A stretch of 64,000 nt of DNA. Origin: Austropuccinia psidii (Eukaryota > Basidiomycota > Pucciniomycetes > Pucciniales > Sphaerophragmiaceae). Of this stretch, positions 56,651 to 64,000 are shown piece after piece. The position numbers were made by a program, and so were the translations under genes. The stretch lies in contig JALGQZ010000008.1 in assembly GCA_023105745.1 (NCBI GenBank), positions 45,071,618 to 45,135,617 on the forward strand, given 5' to 3'. The notes under the pieces are model-generated. The model searched no databases, had not been told where the DNA came from, and saw only the letters and a list, made by a program, of their open reading frames with translations. Positions within the stretch are counted from its first letter, which is position 1. Each line of letters starts with the position of its first letter.

Positions 56651-57599
56651 CAAATTGGAATAACTCTTGAGCACAAATGCTTGCCTTTTATCTGATCACC
56701 TTGCTGATGTGGTCGTCTTTTTCATAAAAAGCCCAAGTTTAACCCAGGGGGTTGTATTCTTGTGGTAATGGAACAACATGCCAAAATCCACTCTCCTCAA
56801 TACTAGAAATTTATTTAGAAATCACAAATTTCCATTTTTTTGAACTGTAATTGAAGTAAGTTGCAGCTTTAGAAGACCTTTTTTTGTCCTTCTAGTAGAT
56901 CTTTGGATATATCCTTTGGTTTCATCTCCATAACGTTATCCATTACCCAACCCTTTGGAAGGCGTTTGGTGAGAAAATAATCATGTGGTGAAGTATTATG
57001 GTAATCCTTCAGGAATAAGAGGTTCTTGGAGATCATCAGATTCTTCATACCTCAAGCTTATTACTTTTTTTAAAGAAAATTAAAGGCTGGATATTTAAAA
57101 ATCAAGAGGTGCAATAGGAAGGGGAGTATCTGTTTCTTCTACTGGAGGGCTTGAATTGATGGGAAAAAATTTATCCGAGTGAATAACTTCATTTTTCATA
57201 CAAGTGAAAGAATTGGAGCTGGGACCTGAGTCTCATTCTCTTAGAGAAGCTTTAGAATTTTTTAAAAAAAAAACATCAAAAAGGCAGTCATTTATAATTT
57301 GAAATTTATTGGTGATGGATTTTTAGAGAAAAAATTCTTTTGTTCCCTTTAGAGTAGCTAAGGAATAAGCCCTTTTCTGCATATGGGCTCACTTTGAACT
57401 TTCTTTTAGCATCATTTACATAAAATTATACTGTAAATTTAAAGGGATGAAGATCTTCCATCCTAGGAGGTAAATTGAAAATAAATTTGAAAGGAGTTTC
57501 AAAAGACAAGGAAGAGACAGGTATTCAGTTCAAGAGTTCAGTTTCAGTTGAGATGTACTTTCCCCACCAATCAAAGGAGAGTTTATAATATAATGGAAG

Positions 57600-58440
57600 A
57601 AAACTGACTTTTCAAATTAGAGTAGGGTCAGCCCTTTCATCAAAAGGGATCTTCTGCGGTGTATTTGGGGCAGTAAGTAGGGATTCTATTCCTCCATACA
57701 ACAGGTATTTACAAAAGGTTTCCTCAATCGATTCCCCGAAACTATATGACACGGCCTTCTTAATTTAAGGAGTGTTTTTTTTTCAATAAGTTTCTTGAAC
57801 GTTCTTAAGGCTTCAAAAAATTTGGACTTGTGTAAGATAGAGGAGGTGAAGTGGGATCTGGAGTAACTAACAATTAATTGAAAAACATGAATACCCCCTT
57901 TTGAGGTAGGATTGATAGGACTACAAAAATCTATGTGGACTATTTGAAGTGGATGAGAGGTGTTGGGAAATTTTTTATTCAAGGGTGTCTGTGAGCCTTT
58001 GAGCTCCACTATGCTTCAAATTTCACGCTCAGAAAGTCTAAATTAGGAAAGATATGAGATATCACTCTATTACTTGAATTTCCCAAGGATCGGTGAATAA
58101 TCTAATCATAAGTACTTTCTTTTGTGAAGTGAAAAACTGGAGCGCAAAGATGAACTAAACTGAAATTGTCTAAAGGTTTTCCTTTAAGAAAGACCTCATT
58201 GTTTTAATCAAAAAGGTAGAAAACTGCTCTTTCTTCGGACCAAGAATATCTCCTTTTCAGGAAGAGAAATAAGATATCAAAGGCATACTTATTTTAGGAA
58301 CCATGAGTGAATTATTGATCCGTTGTCTCCTGTAATGGATGCAGTGCCAAGAAATTCAGCATAGATGATAGTTCCATAAACCTGATTCAAGGCTGCCATT
58401 TTATTAGTAAATGAGAAAAATATACCTGAATCTGTTGAGA
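57600..58440 (-). pseudogene. Copia F integrase and protease
   Basis: At 58009-57686 the integrase reads LQIVHIDFCSPINPTSKGG (first catalytic Asp in VHID), then VSYSRSHFTSSIL and IVSGNRLRKPF, where the second Asp region has mutated. Near 58440-58300 the minus strand reads STDSGIFFSFTNKM followed by a protease-type continuation. Gag should lie between about 58500 and 59440 but is too broken to outline. Confidence 0.7.
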
Positions 58441-59435
58441 GTAAATTGGAGAACCCACTGTTGATATTGGCACATTTTTACTAAATGAGTACCACCATTT
58501 TTGATTATGTACCAATGCAGTAGACCCTAGGAGAATCTATTGGGGTATTCTCTGTATTTTAAGTAAAATTGGAACCATCTTTTAGATTTTCTCATGCTTC
58601 TTTCTTTCTTGAAACTCTTTTAGAAAAAACGATTAAGTTAGAAATATAGCTCTGAAGAGTGAGTAGAATCAGAAGAATGCTTCCCATTCTTAAATTTCAT
58701 TTTTCCTACACCAATTCAAAGAGCCTTCCCTTAAAGTATTGATAGATATTGATATATATTGATACCTGGCTAGAGCTACTTAAATGTCTCTTGAGATCTT
58801 TAGCTCTTGATATATATTGGTTTTTCAAAAAGATAAGTAAGTGGGAAGGTTTCTAGGATAGTAAAAAGCCAGCATATAATACATATTATTTGGAAATAAC
58901 TAATTTCTCATCAATCTTAGGCTCTTAGATTTATTAAGTATTTCTGTAATCAATCTTGAAACCATCCCATATTCTGTTTTCATTCCAAAGAGCTTATTCA
59001 TAGCTGTAGGACAGTTTTCAAATAATGAGGAAAAACAAAATATTGAATAATTATTAAAAGAGCTTCTGGGCTTTAATCTGCTTGGTCATCATCAAAGAAC
59101 TTGTTGTAGCTCTCCTGGTCAGGTGTCTTTCAAAGTCATAAGTAAATTTCAAACAACATTTTGAAATAATTCAACTCCTTCCTCTGCTGCTTCATTGGGA
59201 AAAGGCCCTATCCAATTGGGCTTTGAGAATATGTCAATAATTTTTATTGTGAGTTCCATTTTCACCTTATTTCTCTATTGAGGATAGTTCTTTGAAGTTA
59301 GAGGTTCAATTTTTCCTTTATATGATGTCTTTTCCAGAATTCTGGCTATGAGGTCTCTTGGAATTTTTGATTTAATTCAAAGAAATTGGAAGAATCTTCT
59401 GTGAAAATAAAAGGAGGTGTATTTTATTCAGAAGA

Positions 59436-59452
59436 GCTCTGAACCCATACCC
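59436..59452 (-). other. Decayed initiator tRNA-Met half primer site of copia F
   Basis: The minus strand after the 5' LTR reads GGGTATGGGTTCAGAGC, matching 13 of 17 bases of the copia E site GGTTATGGGCCCAGCGC. Two of the four differences are C to T. Confidence 0.6.
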
Positions 59453-59806
59453 TGAGAATGTTTTTAATGAAGAAGACTAATAGTTGACAAAGAAGATCAC
59501 ACAAGAGAGAGTAACAAGTAAGAAGCCCTTATCTGAGAAGATTTTAACAAAGAAGATAGGGATTTTAGATAGTGAAGGAAGGGTTAACTATCTATGAGAA
59601 ATCAGATGAGAATTTATTACCCCCAAGAACCTCTCAGGTGAGGTGGTAGATACAAAATTATTTTAAAAAGAAAATTCCCAGACAGAATGAAAATATATCC
59701 TATGTAGCTAAATACAAATAAGAATACTGGTTTAGTTGTAGCTGAAGCTGAGGACTGCTCCAGTCTTTAATACATAAAAAATTCCTCAATTGATTTTACT
59801 TTAGCA
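59453..59806 (-). repeat. 5' LTR of copia F
   Basis: Partner of 54961-55346; on the minus strand it starts TGCTAAAGT and ends ACATTCTCA, directly before the decayed primer site. Confidence 0.75.
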
Positions 59807-59811
59807 GTATA

Positions 59812-61690
59812 ATCACTGGAATTAGTTTTATTACAATTATTGCAAGGTAATAGGAATTCTTTTATTGAACTTTTATTATCAAAACAAAATACTTATTATA
59901 GCACTAGAATAAGTTATGAACACTGATTCCAGTTTGATAATAGTTTTTTCTGAACTAAGCCTATGGAAGACAAAAAATTAATATGAAGCTGGAATACATG
60001 TAAGCAAATTAATTCCAACAGATATAAACCTACAAACCTATATGAGAAAAAACATGAGAAATTCAAAAATATCAATAAAATTGGGAACAATACCATATAA
60101 ATATAAAAATTACATAAAAGAAACTAAAAAAAACTGACAAAAAATCCAAGAGAAAAATTAAAGTGGGAAAATACACCACATAGCTCAGATATATAGAGAA
60201 AAAAATCAAGAAATCAAATGAATTCCTTTTATGAAATGATCAGAAGAAATTGAGAGATCCTTGGGATTAATATTTTTTTTGAATTTTATTCCAGGGAATT
60301 TCACTAATATAATTTCTTTAAAGAAATGATAAGATTGATATTATGCTTTTAGAGCTTATTTATTTTCAAAGAAACAACCGGGGCCCAGGAATGACCACAG
60401 AATCTAATCAAGTGGAGTATGGAGGCTCATTATCTGGGATATTGGTAGTAACTAAATCCAAAGTATTTTGAGTTTTGTTTCAAATTATATTCAACTAGAT
60501 ATATTTAAGACAAGGAACTAAATCAGATATCCAATTATAAATCTTATATGAGAAATAAACGATTGAATAAATTCCAACATTCTTTATATTTAAGTATTGA
60601 TATATCCAGAATAAAAATTTTGATATTTTATTATAAGATTAATTAATTTCATAGAAGATATTTATCAAATAATATGGTAAATATCTTGAATACAATGAGA
60701 GAAACTTTGTTATATTACTATATTTGTTGGATGTTTCAAAATTCATAGTTTAACGTGAATCAAAAAAGTACACAAATCTATAAAGATTTCATTTCTTAAT
60801 TCAAATAGAAGGCCATGAAAAGAGTGAATGAATTTTTTATTTTGTAGGCAATGGTTCTGATGTTGAAAATTTGGAGTGCTGAGGAAGCTATTCTTTTATT
60901 GTGATTATCCGTTGTGGATAAAAGGATGTCAAAATAAAAGTGGGAGTGAAATTTGATATTTGTTCTTTTAAATTACTAGAAGACCTGGAGTAAAACTGGC
61001 AGGCGAAGGAGGTTATTCCATTCACAGTCATTGGTAAGGTCATAATACATATTTATTTAATATAATTCAATCATTTTTTTGAAAAAAGTATTCACAATAA
61101 TTTCACTGAGATAATCCTAGCTATCGCAGAGCTGAGGGGTTAAAAAATTATGAAGTACTTATTTTCCCCATATCCAGTTTTTTTACAGCTTGACTCCAGC
61201 TAGGCTTTTAACCAAATGAGTGAAGGTGGTCTGGAAGAAGTTTTGAGCAGAAATTTAAAATAAGGTGTGAAAATGTTTCATCCAAAGCTGAGAATAAATA
61301 ATCTGTCAGGGAAAGAATATTTAAATTATTTATCTGAAAGAAATCATAACTCATGTGACAGTTTTTCCAGCTTGGAAGGATTTAAAGTCCCCAATTATTA
61401 CAAATAAAATTTTCTTAATTATACCAGAGATCATTTACTATCAATATCAACAGCTCACTACCTCTAACCTTCTATTATAAATAGTAAAAGCTGTCTTTTT
61501 TGAAGTGATTCAACTTCCTTAAAAATTTACTCTCATGAACCATGATAATTAGACCTAATTATTGTTTTCAATTGCAAGAAAACAATAATATCTCCAAAAA
61601 CTATATTGTCGCTTCTTAACACCTGTTACTTTATCTGGATGGATATCCATTTTACTTTTGTTAGATAATCAATATTTCTTGTATTATCCT
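59812..61690. other. AT-rich stretch, no feature supported
   Basis: Nothing with recognisable coding, repeat pairing or RNA structure. The right end may include the outer part of the LTR of copia G, whose boundary is unknown. Confidence 0.4.
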
Positions 61691-62085
61691 ATCCTTGGAA
61701 TTATATAACAATCAATGTCACATCCGCTACTAGTGGTAAAGGGTATTCAAGCTTACCAAACAAGAAAATAAACCATTTTTATGAGGATCCAGTTTTAGAA
61801 CTATTCTCTTGAAACACTCATTAAAAATTGTATTCACCAGTACAGCTTTGCATTCCTCATACAGGCTGAATTCACCATTATGGAGCTTGTTATACCAAAA
61901 TGGTTTTCTTAAGGGAACTCTTTATTTTTTAATACATTAGCTCTCATTGCATATTCACTTTTCATGTTTTCTCTTACTTATAGTATTTACAACTTATAGG
62001 GTTTTTTACCCCTTTCTGGGTGGTTCTAGCAATTTTTCTAGTCTTCTAGCCGCGACTTATATTGACTATTCCTTTACTATGTTAC
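61690..62085 (-). repeat. Presumed 3' LTR of copia G, outer end unplaced
   Basis: On the minus strand a polypurine tract TTGAGGGGTAG (about 62096-62086) is followed by TGTAACATAGTAAAGG, a credible LTR start at about 62085. The LTR then runs to lower coordinates. Its end is not defined because the partner LTR lies outside the window; 61690 is a placeholder. Confidence 0.4.
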
Positions 62086-62159
62086 ACTACCCCTCAATTT
62101 CAGTCTCCATTGAGCAATTTATTACAATTTCCAAAATGCTTTATCAGTTCCAAACGTTT

Positions 62160-64000
62160 TGTGCAAATATTGGCTAATTGGTTTGTTGTCAAAGTCCATT
62201 CAATCTTGATTCAATATTTTTTTATCAGATCATTGATTGAATAAAAATGTCTTTCTAGGCTCTTGATTTGTGCTTTCAAACCCTCAATCACCATTACTGC
62301 TGCTTTGTTGTTACAAATCAATCTTGCAGGTATGTCTTTCATTGTTTATTTCAAGATTTGTAATATGAATGATAACGAATCCATTGATATTCTCATTGCC
62401 ACCAATTCAGCAGCACAAGTTGAATTCTCTACCAATTTCTGCCTCCTAGAACCCCATGCAACCATGCAACCAAATAATCTCAAAACAAACCCTGTTGTTG
62501 ATCATTGAAACTCCCCTCCCAAGTCTGCGTCTTTCCACACTTCTAAATAGTCCCCAGTAAATTGATAGTTCAGTGTTTGATCCATAGAATGCTTAATATA
62601 ACCTAAAAGGTGAGTTAGGGCTTGCCAATTTCTCTTTGGTGGTGATATTGAATATTGTGCTTAATAGTTCGCGGCAAAACTAATGTCTGGTCTTGTTTCT
62701 AGTACCAGATAATTCAAAAAACCAATAATTGATTGATTCCACTTCTGCTCGATTGGTTTATCATTACTAGTATCCAGCTTTTCTTCTGGAAATGTTGTTT
62801 TGTTTAGTAATGACTTCATACCAGCCTTTTTTTCAAAATGATCCACTACTTGATGTGAAAAACGAGATTGCAATAATATAATATGATCTTTCAAGAATTA
62901 TAAATCAATTCCCACTATTCTTGACAAGCTATCCTCCCATTGAAGGTTCAAATGCAACATTAAATCACCTTTCAACTTGAGTATTTTACATTTTTCATTT
63001 AAAAATATTACCCCATCATCTACATGCATCAAGACATATATGATTGAGCCATTCCTTGTACATTTATAAACACATTGATCTAATTCTTCAGCTTCAAAAC
63101 CAACTATTTCCATTACCAAACAAAAATTTTGCCACCAGAAATAAACAGCCTGTTTCAACCCATACATTGCCTTATTTAATTTCATTACCTTTCCTTGCCA
63201 TTCTGGTCAAAACTGTGTTGGAGCTTCTATTTATATTGTTTCTCTTATAGGACTGTGTAAATATGCTACTGATGCATCAAAACTTGCAATTTTCCATCTG
63301 TTTTTTAGTGAAAGAGCTAATAACAATCTCAAAGAAGTTAATGAAGCCATTGGTGCATAAGTGTGCTCACAATCAATTCCATACCTCTTACAAAACCTCT
63401 TCACCACCAGCCTAGCTTTATAGCCTAATTTCTCAGGATTCCCTTTCCGCTTCAAAGCAAAAACAAATTTTGTTCTAATTATTTTCATATTGACTTGTTT
63501 TTCTACCAGTGTCCAGACATTCATGTCTGAAAACAATATCAACTCCCTTTCTATGGAAGCTTGCCATTTATCCCAGTTTGATTTCTTAGCATAAGCAAAA
63601 TTTGTTGGAATTTCAATATCCATGACAGTAGTTAAATTATCTATTGCATTATCTTGATCATTTAAAATGTCTTTGGTATTTTCTGGTCCTAGTCTTAGCT
63701 TCAATTCAAAAAAGTGGTTATCTTCATCTTATTGGACTGGTAACTTGTATGAAAATCAACAAATTTTGTGTGATTTCAATGTATAACTTTTTTATTTTCA
63801 TCGTCCAAAAATAAATAGCCCCTACTATCATCCTGGAACCCAATCAACTGGCATAATTTACCTCTATCATCCAATTCCCCTCACTTTTCAATTGGGATGT
63901 GTACAATTTCCTTTTCACCAAGAGGAAACATTCTTTTTGGTTGTGGTCTTCTACCACACCACAATACTAAAGGTGTCAAATTCCAGGTCCTTGAGTTTGG
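62160..64000 (-). pseudogene. Copia G integrase end, reverse transcriptase and RNase H, cut by the window
   Basis: From the right edge the minus strand reads an integrase C-terminus (LTPLVLWCGRRPQPKRMFPLG). Reverse transcriptase starts at 63704: NWDKWQASIERELILFSD, LGYKARLVVKRF and SFDASVAYLHSPI. Then 63185-62898 follows with MYGLKQAVYFWWQ and an intact MHVDDGVIF catalytic motif, then 62894-62661 (FLNYLVLETRPDISFA). RNase H pieces down to about 62160 include NSTCAAELVAMRIS and LICNNKAAVMVI. Stops and shifts separate the pieces. It is a different copia lineage from B and E, judged by motif spelling. Confidence 0.85.

Larger units (their letters stand above)
54961..59806 (-). mobile_element. 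Decayed Ty1/copia element F with both LTRs, duplication GCATA/GTATA
   Basis: LTRs at 54961-55346 and 59453-59806 share, for example, TTCTCAGGTGAGG…AGATACAA and AGTTGTAGC.AAAGCTGAG-type stretches. GCATA precedes the left LTR (54956-54960) and GTATA follows the right (59807-59811), one transition apart. Reading the minus strand gives protease, integrase, reverse transcriptase and RNase H remnants in copia order. Many stops; old. Confidence 0.85.

Overview
The window looks like repeat-dominated chromosomal DNA from a filamentous fungus, most likely a basidiomycete with a large AT-rich genome such as a rust (inference). Evidence: almost all coding sequence belongs to Ty1/copia and Ty3/gypsy LTR retrotransposons, and the only candidate host gene is an HMG-box transcription factor with four short GT-AG introns. 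There are no operons or bacterial-type signals, and no rRNA or functional tRNA gene was seen.

Layout. (1) 1-1074: tandem repeats around a TATA box, LTR-like but unassigned. (2) 1085-14783: an old, decayed copia element on the minus strand. It is interrupted by a gypsy element (2176-9752, 3' end deleted), by a tRNA-like SINE-type head (10126-10197), and by a solo gypsy LTR with its own CTTCT duplication (10338-12051). (3) 14784-19842: a young copia element on the plus strand with both LTRs, the duplication ATTAT, and one in-frame stop in a roughly 1300-residue polyprotein. (4) 19848-26782: low-copy island with the predicted HMG-box gene (minus, 21433-23793). (5) 26783-53101: a three-level nest. 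Copia E (duplication TTTTA) contains gypsy D (minus, AAGGG), whose 3' LTR contains gypsy C (plus, GTCTA/GTCCA). C and D are the same chromovirus-type family, with a chromodomain after integrase. (6) 54961-59806: a decayed minus-strand copia F with both LTRs and duplication GCATA/GTATA. (7) About 62084 to the window end: another decayed minus-strand copia G, cut by the window.

The most interesting signals are in element expression and replication. In gypsy C and D a Gag frame sits out of frame with the long Gag-Pol ORF. Plausible splice sites, including a GC-AG intron, join it to an upstream exon, and it ends nine bases after a canonical -1 slippery heptamer (TTTCCCA). The more diverged gypsy A keeps the same -1 frame relation but with an ATGA overlap. 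The copia elements carry primer sites complementary to the anticodon half of tRNA-Met: initiator type in E, a decayed version in F, and apparently the elongator type in B.

All calls come from reading the sequence. No alignment, database search or folding program was run, so splice models, frameshifting and primer identity are predictions.
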